Source of the DNA: Chlorophyllum brunneum
Lineage: Eukaryota > Basidiomycota > Agaricomycetes > Agaricales > Agaricaceae
Assembly (NCBI GenBank): GCA_963576785.1
Contig: OY756151.1
Coordinates: forward strand, 1,674,001-1,738,000
DNA: 64,000 bases
Direction: 5' to 3'
Below, piece after piece: positions 1 through 9,743 of the stretch (positions are counted from its first letter, which is position 1; every line of letters starts with the position of its first letter). The notes under the pieces are model-generated. The model had not been told where the DNA came from, did not search any database, and worked only from the letters and a program-made list of their open reading frames with translations. A program made the position numbers and the translations under genes.

Positions 1-201
1 TTCATCGTCCGTCCGGTCCGCCTTTTTCTCTTCAATGTGTTCCTTGACTGTCCGTATTTTCTCGTTGAACCGTATGTTGCTATGCACGTGTGGGTGCATC
101 CGGAGTCTACGAGGGTTGTGATTTGTCTGCGTCCTTTTCTTGTCTGGATTGTTGAGTCGAGGAGAAGTTCGCGCGTAGAGTTTCGTTTTTTGGGGAATCA
201 C
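1..201 (-). pseudogene. Pol N-terminus of copy A, protease region internally deleted
   Basis: Aligned by eye with the same region of copies G, H and I, copy A lacks about 292 bp inside the protease and post-protease coding region. The junction is at the 7-mer TGCTATG (78-84), which occurs once at each deletion edge in the full copies (24,665-24,671 and 24,957-24,963 in G). The start of pol, including the DSG aspartic protease motif in element G, is upstream of the deletion. 292 is not a multiple of three, so the frame is also lost. The region continues past the window edge. Confidence 0.8.
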
Positions 202-260
202 GTATCGTCTATTGTGTGATAAAACAGAAACTCTAGTTTTATTGGCTCGCGGGTTTGCGC

Positions 261-1532
261 CTACTCGGAGCCTTCGACAAAATCCTCTTTCTCCTCTATT
301 TCTTGTTCATCATCCTCGTTGACTTCTCTGATATGGGCTTTCTTGGGTGCTCGGCAGTTCTTCGAGATGTGGCCTTGTTTACCGCAATTGTAACACGTTA
401 TTTTGGTGTACGTGACTTTTGTCTTCTTCCTGCAGTATTTGGCAATATGCCCATAGAGGTTACAATTGTAGCACCTCGGTTTTCCCGTCTGATCGGTGTC
501 TGCCCTTTGTCGTCCTATCTCCATGGGTTGTCCTCTTCCCCCATAGATAACTCCGGTGGTGGTTTTGACATCTCCTCTAGTGATGTCCGTTGCTTCGTAA
601 CCTTGTCCTACTGCAAGGATCGTGGTTTTCCATTTGCTGTATGTTGTTGGGACGGAGGTTGTCGGGTAACCTACTATGGTTCGAATAATGTCTGCTCTGG
701 TGTGGCGCTTGAGAAGGAATATCGCATGTGTGTCGTCTGTTCCTGCTTGGGCTCTTAATGCTTCGAATTCGATTAAGAAGTCTGCTGTGTTCTTCTTTCC
801 CTGTTTGAACGTCTCTATTTCTCCTTCTGCTATGGCTTTCCTATTCCCCAAGGAGAATGTGGCTTCTACTTCTTTCGTAAAATCCTCCCAAGCCGGTGTT
901 TTCTTATTCTGGATGGCTTGTAGTTGCGTGTTGGCGTAAGGACCGGCTAGTCCTCCTTTCATCCTTGCCAAAATGGCTACTATTTTCTGTTCTTCTTCGT
1001 CTATCTTGTTGAACATCAGCCATAAGGATATGGCTCTCCACCAATCGTCAAATTTGGTCCTATCCCCATTAAAATATCCTGGTTCCGGGGCTAGGTTCTT
1101 TGGTACGTTGATCTCGTCTGTCATTTCTGGTTCTGACTCTGGTTCGCTGTGTTCGTTTTCGTAGGTTTCGGCGATTTCTATATCGGCTGTGGCGTCGGCG
1201 ACTTCTGTGTCGAATTCGGTTTCGAATAGAGCTGTGTCGATTTCTTCTTCAACCGGAGCTGGTTCTTCGTCTGTGCTGTGTTCGGATTCTTCCTCGTAGG
1301 TTTCGGTGATATCTATATCGGATGTGTTCTCGGCGACTTCTGTGTCGAATTCGGTTTCAAATAGAGCTGTGGTCTCGTCTACGCTGTGTTCGGATTTCTG
1401 CCGTTTAAGGCCTTCAGGGATTTCTGGTTCTGTTGATCGTTTGGATCCTGTTGCTACGGGTGAACCCTGGATGTCTGTTGGTCTCGGAGCTCTCTGTCTT
1501 CTCGGTGTTCTCGATGAGCTACTGCTGCTCAT
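261..1532 (-). CDS. gag: Gag of chromovirus copy A (423 aa, two CCHC zinc knuckles)
   Basis: This is the structural nucleocapsid/capsid polyprotein of a Ty3/gypsy element. The N-terminal third is serine-rich and then strongly acidic, with a tandem repeat whose units start ALFETEFDTEVA. The central part carries a retrotransposon gag-like helical domain (motifs WWRAISLWLMFN and FLIEFEALRAQAG). Two CX2CX4HX4C knuckles lie near residues 354-367 and 380-393, followed by an acidic tail. It is 9 to 11 residues longer than gag of H (412) and I (414), partly because one repeat header (ALFETEFDT) is present twice. The reading frame is intact. The stop is TAG, and pol follows in a different frame. Confidence 0.93.
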   Translation of the reverse strand: MSSSSSSRTPRRQRAPRPTDIQGSPVATGSKRSTEPEIPEGLKRQKSEHSVDETTALFETEFDTEVAENTSDIDITETYEEESEHSTDEEPAPVEEEIDTALFETEFDTEVADATADIEIAETYENEHSEPESEPEMTDEINVPKNLAPEPGYFNGDRTKFDDWWRAISLWLMFNKIDEEEQKIVAILARMKGGLAGPYANTQLQAIQNKKTPAWEDFTKEVEATFSLGNRKAIAEGEIETFKQGKKNTADFLIEFEALRAQAGTDDTHAIFLLKRHTRADIIRTIVGYPTTSVPTTYSKWKTTILAVGQGYEATDITRGDVKTTTGVIYGGRGQPMEIGRQRADTDQTGKPRCYNCNLYGHIAKYCRKKTKVTYTKITCYNCGKQGHISKNCRAPKKAHIREVNEDDEQEIEEKEDFVEGSE

Positions 1533-1612
1533 ATACTGTTGTCCTGGTCGGAGGCTATTATTCCAAGCCTAGCTACGAATAGTGGCACCTCTCTTGCAAG
1601 GTGAGTCGAATG

Positions 1613-1624
1613 ACACTTTACCAA
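1613..1624 (-). other. Self-primer-type PBS of copy A
   Basis: On the element strand the 12-mer TTGGTAAAGTGT starts one base after the 5' LTR. It is the exact complement of ACACTTTACCAA inside the LTR, which starts 34 bases after the first T of the TATATAAA box. This matches the self-priming arrangement known from Tf1/sushi elements, where the PBS pairs with the first bases of the transcript. No tRNA 3' end is evident. Confidence 0.7.
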
Positions 1625-1625
1625 A

Positions 1626-1924
1626 TGTTACGACCTTAGTCTCTGACTCAGGTTGCAAGCCTTTGGATAAAGGAAGGAAGTAGAGAAAGGAAGAAGGGAT
1701 GATACGATTGGTAAAGTGTAAGGAATACATCAAGTATTACTACACTTTATATACTAGTGGTAGAGGCTAATAATAAGGGAGTCGAGTAACGGAGTCATAG
1801 GAGACGAGTAGAACGAGTCAGGTAGGAGGCACCGCCTCTAGGGTGATACAGGAGATGAAACGAGTATGAGGGTACACGAGGTAATGGGCGTATGATGGGA
1901 AAGAACGGTCTATGATTCGTAACA
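1626..1924 (-). repeat. 5' LTR of chromovirus copy A (LTR-a, 299 bp)
   Basis: The LTR is bounded by the inverted ends TGTTACGA and TTCGTAACA. On the element strand it has a TATATAAA box and then the R-start sequence ACACTTTACCAA. In U5 there is a short hairpin (CCTTT-ATCC-AAAGG, subtype 1). It is somewhat more diverged and rearranged than the other seven LTRs, for example around 1770-1800 where an extra GAGTAACGGAGTC segment appears. Confidence 0.93.
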
Positions 1925-3377
1925 AGAAGAAGACCTGAAACACCAATTACGGAAGGAGCAAAGAAGAGAAACACAGTGGCTAAGAGAAAAGGAGAAACGA
2001 CCAGAGGAGATATGGGAAACTGATGGATTACCCATGTTTGAAGGAAGAATATGTGTACCACCAAACACCGAGTTACACCAAGAAATACTCCAACAACACC
2101 ACGACAAAACGGACGTAGGACACCCGGGACAGCACAGAATGATCGAACTCCTCAAAAGGACATATTGGTGGCCACAAATGCGCAATGATGTTAAACGATA
2201 CATCAAAGGATGCGACACATGTCAGCAAAACAAGATACTCCGGATACGACCTACCACACATCTCCATCCACTACCGATACCCATCAGACCATGGGAAGAA
2301 ATATCAATCAACATGATAGGACCACTACCAGAATCAGAAGGATATGATGTGATACTTGTCATTGTTGATTGTTTCAGCAAAATGATCAGACTACGCGCAG
2401 TTAACACCACCCTATCATCCGAAGAGTTAGGAGACATTTATCGTGATGATATATGGAGACAACACGGGATACCCCGCAGAATCATCAGTGACAGAGGTCC
2501 ACAGTTCGCATCAAAATTCATGGCAGAACTTTGCAGAGCAACCGGCACCCAACATAACCTATCCACGGCATACCATCCACAAACAGACAGTCAGACAGAG
2601 CACATCAACCAGGAGGTTGAAGCATACCTCAGAAACGTAATCAACCATGCACAGGACAACTGGAAAAAATGGCTCAGCACAGCAGAATTCCAGTATAACA
2701 ACAAAACACATAGCGCCACAGGACATTCACCGTTCCAGATAGTATATGGACGACATCCATGGAAAGGGGATATCTCAAACACATCCAAGGCACCTGCGAT
2801 CACGGAACGAATACAAGAGTTACAAGACATGCGCCAAAAAACGACTGAGATGCTACAACAGAGCCAGATGCAAATGGAGAAACGGAATAGCACAAAACCA
2901 GAACACAAGTATGAGGCAGGAAGCCAAGTTTGGCTTGAAGCAGACAATATTAGGACAACAAGGCCGACAAAAAAACTTGATCACAGGAGATACGGACCAT
3001 TCCGGGTAAAAGAGAAAATAGGTGAAACAAGCTACCGACTGGAGCTATCTGAAACATGGGCGATACACGACGTGTTTAACAGCAGACTCCTCTCCCCCTA
3101 TCACAAACCCGAGTATGACAGCCAGCGCACTCCACCACCACCGATCCCCAAGATAATCAATGATGAGGAACACTACGAGGTAGATGAAGTCCGAGGACAC
3201 CGCACAAAAGGAAAACGAAAACAATACCTAATATACTGGAAGGGATATACGTCCGAAGAAGATACATGGGAAGATGAAGCAAATCTGGAAAACGCCAAGG
3301 AAGCAGTACAAGAGTTTATGAGCAAGATTTCGAGGACGAAACCTATAAAAAGGGGAGGTAAAAAGCAGCAATTATGA
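1925..3377 (+). pseudogene. pol: Pol C-terminal part of copy B: integrase plus chromodomain, active-site Asp lost
   Basis: The frame is open from the truncation to the TGA at 3375-3377. Numbering from the Met at 2034, the integrase zinc-binding residues are H30, H34, C60 and C63. The DD35E triad positions are 93, 153 and 189. Position 93 is AAC (Asn, 2310-2312) where all other copies have GAC (Asp), a G-to-A change at a CpG, so this integrase should be inactive. A GPF motif (YGPF) and a C-terminal chromodomain with Tyr, Trp and Tyr at the expected methyl-lysine cage positions follow. The stop overlaps the ORF3 start by ATGA. Confidence 0.9.
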
Positions 3378-4312
3378 ACAACAGACCTTGCATTCCAAGC
3401 AACCACTATACTCAACGCATCACTCACTGTATCCACTTCACCCTCGACTTTGCCAACTATCTTCATAACACTCCATGCCTGCCGAACGCCAACTTACTCC
3501 ATACCCCTACCTCAAAAGAATTCGATGAACTTGTCCCAGAAAGAACCAGCCATGAGGAGCTCGTGGAAGGAGAGACCCTAGTCGACACCATGATACTACT
3601 GGGTGCAGCAATGAAAGCAACCCAAGAAGGTGCATCTAAAATAATGGATACCCTATCCGACGCCACTCCAAGACTCAACCAATTTATCATCGATGAAGGA
3701 AGAAGAGACCAATTGGAGAGACACCTATACGAGATCAACGACGACCTGCAACTAATTGTCATATCCAATATGCGAGCTCGGATGCATAGCATCCTCATAG
3801 CCCTAGCCGAGTGACTCAATACGTACGAGTCAAGGGGCACAGAAAATCTCTCCCACTATATTGTTAACCGACTACTCATTAGTAACGATTTGTTTCCCAT
3901 CCAACATCACATCTGTCATAAATGCGAACAAAAGACACAAGAAGCAACAGCTGCCGATCAACTACTTCACCCTGACATCAAAGAAGAAGTAGCCCATCTC
4001 CAAACCATCCTCACCACGGTAGTACCCCCCATCACACCCATGACCTTCCACCCACTGCAGGGATACAACACGTTGAAATCGGAAGGCGAAAAGGACAATG
4101 AATACTGGAGGAGCATAGTACATAAACTCTTAAGCAATCACACCAACGACAACACCACGTACAATAATCACACCCACTTCCTATTCAAAGAAGGACCGCC
4201 ACACGCGCCCCTCTGGATCGGCTTACGACATGTCAACAAGACACCTCTCATCGGAGGAAACAAGAAGGACTTGGCCAGAGCTCTGGGAGCGGCCGTACCT
4301 ATGAATGAGTAA
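3374..4312 (+). pseudogene. ORF3 of copy B, four-A form, with a premature TGA
   Basis: This is the third ORF of the family, in the position where some gypsy elements carry env. It starts at ATG 3374, overlapping the pol stop as ATGA. The A-run at 3514-3517 has four A, which keeps the ATGA-initiated frame open into the conserved body. A TGA at 3812-3814 replaces CGA found in other copies (C-to-T at a CpG). The frame then reopens to the normal end PMNE-stop at 4312. I do not recognise the protein. It is helical and charged, has a CX2C pair in the second half, and has no signal peptide or membrane segment. Confidence 0.85.
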
Positions 4313-4408
4313 ATGCTCAGCGCGTTTTATTACCCTCCCCGAAAATTCCGTATGTGTTATTTTACAAAGGACCTTTACAGTAATATACATCATGAGGACA
4401 TGAAGCTT

Positions 4409-4421
4409 GAAAGGGAGGTAT
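4409..4421 (+). other. Polypurine tract of copy B
   Basis: GAAAGGGAGGTA directly precedes the 3' LTR at 4422, with one T between. The same tract, in reverse complement, follows LTR-c, LTR-d, LTR-e and LTR-g. It is the expected primer site for plus-strand synthesis. Confidence 0.8.
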
Positions 4422-4715
4422 TGTTACGAACTATAGTTAGACCGTTCATTCCTATCTCGCGCCCGTTACCTCATGTACCCTCATACTTGTTTCACCTCTT
4501 GTTCCATCCCCTGTTTCATCCCTAAAGGCTATGCCTCCTATCTGACTCGTTTACTCATCTCCCTTATTATTAGCCGCCACTACTAGTATATAAAGTGTAG
4601 TAATACTCGATGTATTCCTTACACTTTACCAATCGTATCATCCCTTACTCCTTTCTCTACTCCCTTGTCTTTATCCAAAGACTTGCAACCTGAGTCTTAG
4701 ACTAAGGTCGTAACA
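4422..4715 (+). repeat. 3' LTR of chromovirus copy B (LTR-b, 294 bp)
   Basis: Ends are TGTTACGA and TCGTAACA. On the plus strand the TATA box TATATAAA is at 4587-4594, and ACACTTTACCAA, the predicted start of R, is at 4621-4632. The U5 hairpin is subtype 2 (GTCTTT-ATCC-AAAGAC). Confidence 0.93.
4587..4632 (+). promoter_or_regulatory. LTR core promoter: TATA box and predicted transcript start
   Basis: TATATAAA (4587-4594) is followed 34 bases after its first T by ACACTTTACCAA (4621-4632). Transcription starting at or just before 4621 would put this 12-mer at the RNA 5' end, where it can pair with the PBS. The same spacing is present in the other LTRs, for example 50,373-50,380 and 50,335-50,346 on the minus strand in LTR-h. 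Confidence 0.6.
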
Positions 4716-6359
4716 CTGTGGTTGTTTTTCTTGATACAGGTTTTAATACCCTTGTTTGTTTGCAATCTCATATAGGGTCTTTTCAATATATGGTGGGACT
4801 GACAGAGGAATGAGTTGGAACCTAAGGGATGGTATCAGTTCATGGTCAACCAAATTATTATACAGTACTTTCAGATATTAGTTAAGGTATACTATATGCA
4901 CATGAGAAATATAGTGTCAGCATCAGGCAAAGGTCCCATAGACAAGGATTGATCTTATGATAGCCAATTTTCCATCACAAATTATGTTTGTGTTTGAGAT
5001 GAAAGTGTATGATGCAGCTAGGATGGCATTGTTGACTTCTAGGTGTTTAAAGGTATAGTTGTGCTGAATCATGTATGTGCTTGTGGTATTGGGGATTCAG
5101 TGGAACATTTCTTTGCCCCATATCCCCTATCACTTTCTTGTTCTTATTATCATGTTCATTCTCAACCTTGTCTTCATCCACCTTTGCATCAGTCAACCTT
5201 CCTCTACCTCCATCACCTAGCCTTCTCCTCAAACTATTTCTCCACTTTATAGCCTCTAGTGTCTAATACCCATTGTCAACACTGATTTACTTGAATGTTT
5301 GTAGTGTTCAATCACCAATATTGGGACCTTATCCTGATCTGACATCTTCAACTTCAATTGGAACAGAAGGATATAGCATGCCTTACACTTAATCCTAGGT
5401 CCTTTGTTGAGTGCAGTTTGGTTAGTGACTCACCTCCTGTAGTCAAATTCCTCAAGACTGATAGGTATCTAGGATTTGGAGAGAGAACCTAATAACAATC
5501 TGCCTTGTCAACCTATTATATATCTGCAGGTAAGGTTTTATCTCACTGATCAAAAATATTCTCCACTTGACACTTGATCAGATTCTCTGGTTCACAACAA
5601 AATAGGCACATTTACATTCTAGAGATGTTCACTCATACTCAAATTAAATGTTCTACTACAGATGTTGCTCATAGTAACTGTTGAGGTGATAATCTCACAT
5701 TGGTCCATTGTTACAACTAGTAACTTGCAAGCCTATACATGGACATGATTCTACCTTAGTTTAGGTTTTCAGTTTGCATAGAGGATCACTTACAGATTAC
5801 ACTTATCTTTGTTCCAGACCTATCAATCAACCTTTCCTATATTTGTTTCTGTTTACTTTTGTCCATCCTGTTTCCTTTTACATTCTGATTTTCTTTTACC
5901 TCTATTACTCTGTTCTTTAGTATCACCTGTTATGTTATCATATTATATTCCTGTTACTAATATCATATGATGTCTTTCTTACCTTTTTTCCATCTAGTTA
6001 CTCTGTTATCTAGTCTGTTGACTTCCTGATACTTTTCTACTACTAGTATATAAGTAGTCCTTGGTATACTTGTATTTGGCAGTCTGATAATCTACTTAGT
6101 CTCTGGCTATCTCTTTCTACCATTCTTTACCATATAAGTAATCCTTTTCACTCATCTGTTATCTGTGTCCAATCTTCATCCTAGTAGTGAGAGGTTATCT
6201 AAGTGAAGACCACTACAATAGCTGGAGGGCACAGCAGACAAGCTGAAGCCAAGGTCTCCCATCCATCTGGTCCACCATTCTATAAGGACTGTACTCTTGT
6301 CTTTAGTCTTGTACTTAATAATATTATCAGACTGATACCTCCAGTATCATCTCTCTTTC
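4716..6359. other. No gene seen; probable flank and leader/LTR of degraded element C
   Basis: This is AT-rich sequence with stops in all frames. A TATA-like AGTATATAAGTAG lies near 6045-6060, ahead of a pyrimidine-rich stretch and the start of the element C gag relic. It may therefore include the LTR and leader of element C, but I could not define paired LTR ends. Confidence 0.4.
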
Positions 6360-6643
6360 CTCATGACTACTTGACTCACCCACTCTTCTGCACCCACAGA
6401 ACCTACACAAACCTCCACCACTACCCACAACCACACTTCCATCCAACCACCTATCACCACCAATAAACCAGTTGCCAAAGGCAGCAATGACAACTTGTCT
6501 GAAAATAGTGATGAACTACCTATAGACCCCACTTGTGCTATGGCCCATGCTTTATCTCATCTGGCCAAAACTTTGGACAGTTGAGAACATCCCAGTTCTT
6601 CAGCTCCTGACAACCATTCTAAAATCAAGGCTTGCAAACCAGA
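6360..6643 (+). pseudogene. Gag N-terminus of degraded gypsy element C (left part)
   Basis: The reading frame runs through a Thr/Pro-rich segment, an acidic segment (SENSDELPIDPT) and LSHLAKTLDS to a stop, then to KACKPD, where element D interrupts it. Joining across D with one copy of CAGA restores the phase and the frame continues as TFDSLDSLKLKDW on the other side. That is the usual start of the gypsy gag domain. The stop after LDS shows it is non-functional. Confidence 0.65.
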
Positions 6644-7352
6644 TGTGGAGATCGGACGACGGCTAGGCCTTCAAACGGCTATCTGTCACCCTCCTCCCAC
6701 TAGCCCTATTTGTACACGACATTCCGCTTGTCCGATGAAGGAAAATAGGCCGAGGACTCAACGGCCGATACATTTTGAATGCCAGCAAGATGGGCATCAA
6801 TTCTCGCAGACTCAAAAAGGGCAAAGGCCTTTGGGCCTAACTGCCTCACTCTCCACCCTGACATCGCTCTCCATTTGCCACGCCGGCCAGTACCCTCTCG
6901 ATAAAACGATTTCATTCAAATCCCTGAACACGTAGGAATGGTTGTTACTAAAAGTATGAAAATTTTCAATCCCTTATGTACCCTTTTATTCAATCCATAT
7001 AATATCTCCATAATCCCTAATTCAGACTGTTTCGGACTCTACTTTTCTATTCAAATTATTTCTACAGTGCATACAAAATATGTACGAGGTTTCCGTAGCA
7101 TAGGTTTGGATTTTCGTATAAATACGAATGTACTTCGTCTACGAAAATCAGTGAAAAAGTATCCGGTTATTCCTATCTCTCTTCTCTGCCTCCCAGAGGC
7201 TCGTAAACGTCTCGCTTCGACAAACCACCCTTTCCTTTACCTTTGTGTGTTCCTAGACACATTCCCTTTCACCTCTACTCCCCTTGGGTCGAAGCCCCAA
7301 CGTCAGATGGACGCTGACATGCTCGCAAACATAACGAGACAACGTCTCTTCA
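6644..7352 (+). repeat. 5' LTR of element D (709 bp)
   Basis: It starts TGTGGAGATC and ends GTCTCTTCA, and is repeated at 13,346-14,053. It is preceded by CAGA, the target duplication. It retains more CpG than the 3' LTR at several paired sites (for example 7,150-7,230 against 13,850-13,930). Confidence 0.93.
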
Positions 7353-7354
7353 TC

Positions 7355-7371
7355 TGGAGCCCACCACGAGG
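7355..7371 (+). other. Candidate tRNA-type PBS of element D
   Basis: TGGAGCCCACCACGAGG begins two bases after the 5' LTR. TGG is the complement of a tRNA CCA end, and the following bases would pair with an acceptor stem. I could not assign the tRNA with confidence. No match to the LTR itself was seen, so D is not self-primed in the way the chromovirus family appears to be. Confidence 0.55.
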
Positions 7372-7455
7372 GGCCTCTTGACCCATACATTCCAACACTT
7401 TTCCTTTACCCTAGCCCAAAGTACACCTCCAAAACCCATCGACCCTAAACATAAC

Positions 7456-9726
7456 ATGTCATCGAGTGGAGATGACATTTCTCTCTTACCTCTGCCTCAG
7501 GGTGGACCATTAGGCCAGCGTTGATATCGAGCCTTTGGCATGTCTGGAGATGATACCAATGTCGGCTTGCAGACACCCGCCCGTCCACATTTTGTTCCAG
7601 CAAGTTGGCGTACACCCCAAGGTGTCCGACCTCCCAATCCACTAGTTCCGCCACCACCACCACCTCCTATCTACATCCAAGCTCCTCCCAATCCTTGATT
7701 CATGCCTAGTCCCTATGAATGAAATGCTCCAAAATTTGATGGACATCCCCTTTCACTAGGACAATTTTTCACAGAAGTAGAACGTCTAGGAAGGAGTTGT
7801 CAGCTTAATGATCAAGAAATAATCGAGTATACCCTTGGATACCTTGGCTGGAATGAACATAATACCTGGAAAGAACTCCCATCAGCAGCAGGAAATGATT
7901 GGGATCGATTTAAACAAGAAGTTACTGCTATCTACCCTAGTGCCGATGAAGATCACAAGTATACATTCTATGATCTTGAGGCCCTTGCCAACCGTCAGGC
8001 CATGACACCAATGGGTTTGAGGTATCAATTTGGTGAATACTATAGAAAGTTCCTGACAATTAGTGGATAGCTGTCACGACGAAATGAGATCTCACAGAGG
8101 GAGCGAGATATGATTTTCCTGAGTGGATTTGACCCCCACTTCCGAGAATGACTTACTGCCAGACTTCGCCTCAAATTACCAGACTTCCCACCTTGTCAGC
8201 CTTGGGAAATATTGGATGTAGTCGAGGCTGCACTGTTTCTGCTTGATACAGTCTCTGCTTCAAATGAGCCAGCTGGTTTTCCAGGACGTTCGGTACATCC
8301 CCCAATCCAGCACCAATCCCAATATCCAGTATTCCAACCACCTTCTCCTCAACCAGTATTGCCACCAGCTCCCCGCGAAACATTCGATATGTCATCCTTC
8401 AAGCAATTCTTTGTCTCTGATGCATTCCTGAACAAGTTGGCTGGAAAACTCGGAAATCAGTCACAAGGAATACCTACACAACCACCTACCAACCGACCTC
8501 GGAACACCGATTGCGCATTCTGCTCCGACCCTCATCACTTCCACCATAGATGTGCCCTAGTCGAAGAATATATCCGAAAAGGGTTGTGCATCCGTACAAC
8601 CGATCGTCGTGTTGCACTACCTGATGGAACAGTTATCACGGCTCGAGTTTCTCCTGGAAAGGATATTAGAGAGAAAATTGACAATTATTACAAGGCTTGA
8701 AACGTACCCACCATCGCAACCAACATTGTCAAAGCAGCCCCAGCAGTCCAAGCCCAGCAGTATATGTGGACCATGTCTTCAGAACCATCAGACATTATCG
8801 CAAACGAGATGTCAGTTGAAGACCTTGAGGAACTTCGGCTTCTTGATACGGTAGCAGTTTCGTCTCTTAAACGAGCAGAGGACCTTCGAAAATGTGTCGG
8901 AAATGTTGCTAAGGGCAAGCCTAGTCCAAGTGTCAGCACTCGATCAGGAAACAAAGGCCAAACATTGACCCCTACCCCTTTTCCAAACATTCCCAATCAA
9001 TCAGCCACCAACCCCTCGAATATACCACAATTTCGGTACACAACACCAGTTGAAGATTCTGCTGTCATACAAGAAGTGTTAGACAAAGCAATGGATAGCA
9101 CAGTGACAGTAACGCACCAACAACTTCTAGCCGTCTCACCCGAAGTTCGACGATATATCAAGGAGCAGGTAACCACAAAAAGGGTACCTACCACCATGGC
9201 GGCCGTCTCCTCACTCGAAGAAGCAGAAGAGACAGTGTCAGCACTTGTCCATTCTCCAGAAACAAGAGAATCAGTGACACTTGTAGTCGTAAATGATGTG
9301 GAAGATCTGTGCACCATCGAGTTAGATATAGAGGGAAAAACAAAGGTGGATGCCATCCTGGATGAGGGTTCCCAGATCATTAGTATGCGACGCGACGTTT
9401 GGGAAAAGTTAGGGATACCTATGAGGTCAGACAAAGTTATGGTTATGGAATCAGCCAACTCCTCTCGTGAATCGACAATGGGATTCCTACCCAATCTTCG
9501 AGTAACCATTGGCGACTGTATGTTGTATCTTCAAGTTCAAGTGGTCGAAAATGCATCGTACGAAATACTGCTGGGACGGCCATTCTTGACACTTACCCAA
9601 GCCAATACACACCATCTTTCGAATGGAGGATCATATATTACACTCGTAGACCCCAATAATGGCCAAATTGTTACAGTCCCAACCAAGCCTCAAATCCGTA
9701 CCTCACCATCTCACTCGGGTTTTTAA
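7456..9726 (+). pseudogene. Gag and aspartic protease relic of element D
   Basis: A single frame from ATG 7456 covers gag and protease. It is broken by stops at 7522, 7696, 7720, 8068, 8149 and 8698, of type TGA or TAG, and all could arise by C-to-T from CGA or CAG. Gag shows a helical capsid-like stretch and a zinc knuckle CAFC...H...C (about 8,518-8,560, CX2CX4HX4C). The protease region carries LDEGSQII in place of the usual D-S/T-G and the later YEILLGRPF flap-side motif. It ends at TAA 9724-9726 in a T5A5 run, after which RT lies in another frame. Confidence 0.85.
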
Positions 9727-9743
9727 AAATCGATGATTCGGTT

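Larger units (their letters stand above)
1..1924 (-). mobile_element. Chromovirus copy A, 5' half (LTR, PBS, gag, start of pol)
   Basis: This is a minus-strand Ty3/gypsy element that runs off the left edge. In element order it shows the 5' LTR (1626-1924), a PBS-like 12-mer, an open gag and the start of pol. The right LTR edge abuts base 1925, which lies inside the pol of a plus-strand copy of the same family (B), so A inserted into B. The expected 5-bp target duplication on this side would be AGAAG (1925-1929). Its partner is outside the window and cannot be checked. Confidence 0.9.
1925..4715 (+). mobile_element. Chromovirus copy B, 3' half (pol C-terminus, ORF3, 3' LTR)
   Basis: This plus-strand copy is truncated at its left by the insertion of copy A. 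It retains the end of the RNase H/integrase linker, integrase with GPF module and chromodomain, the third ORF, a polypurine tract and the 3' LTR. The missing 5' part should lie left of copy A, outside the window. The base after the LTR is CTGTG (4716-4720), the candidate target duplication. Confidence 0.9.

Noticed and set aside
1626..1924. The eight similar roughly 294-bp units as a CRISPR array or satellite
   Set aside because: They are LTRs with TG...CA ends, PBS and PPT next to them, dispersed and each linked to gag or ORF3.
3374..4312. ORF3 as an envelope protein (errantivirus-like)
   Set aside because: No signal peptide, transmembrane helix, furin-like site or paired cysteines; the protein looks cytosolic.
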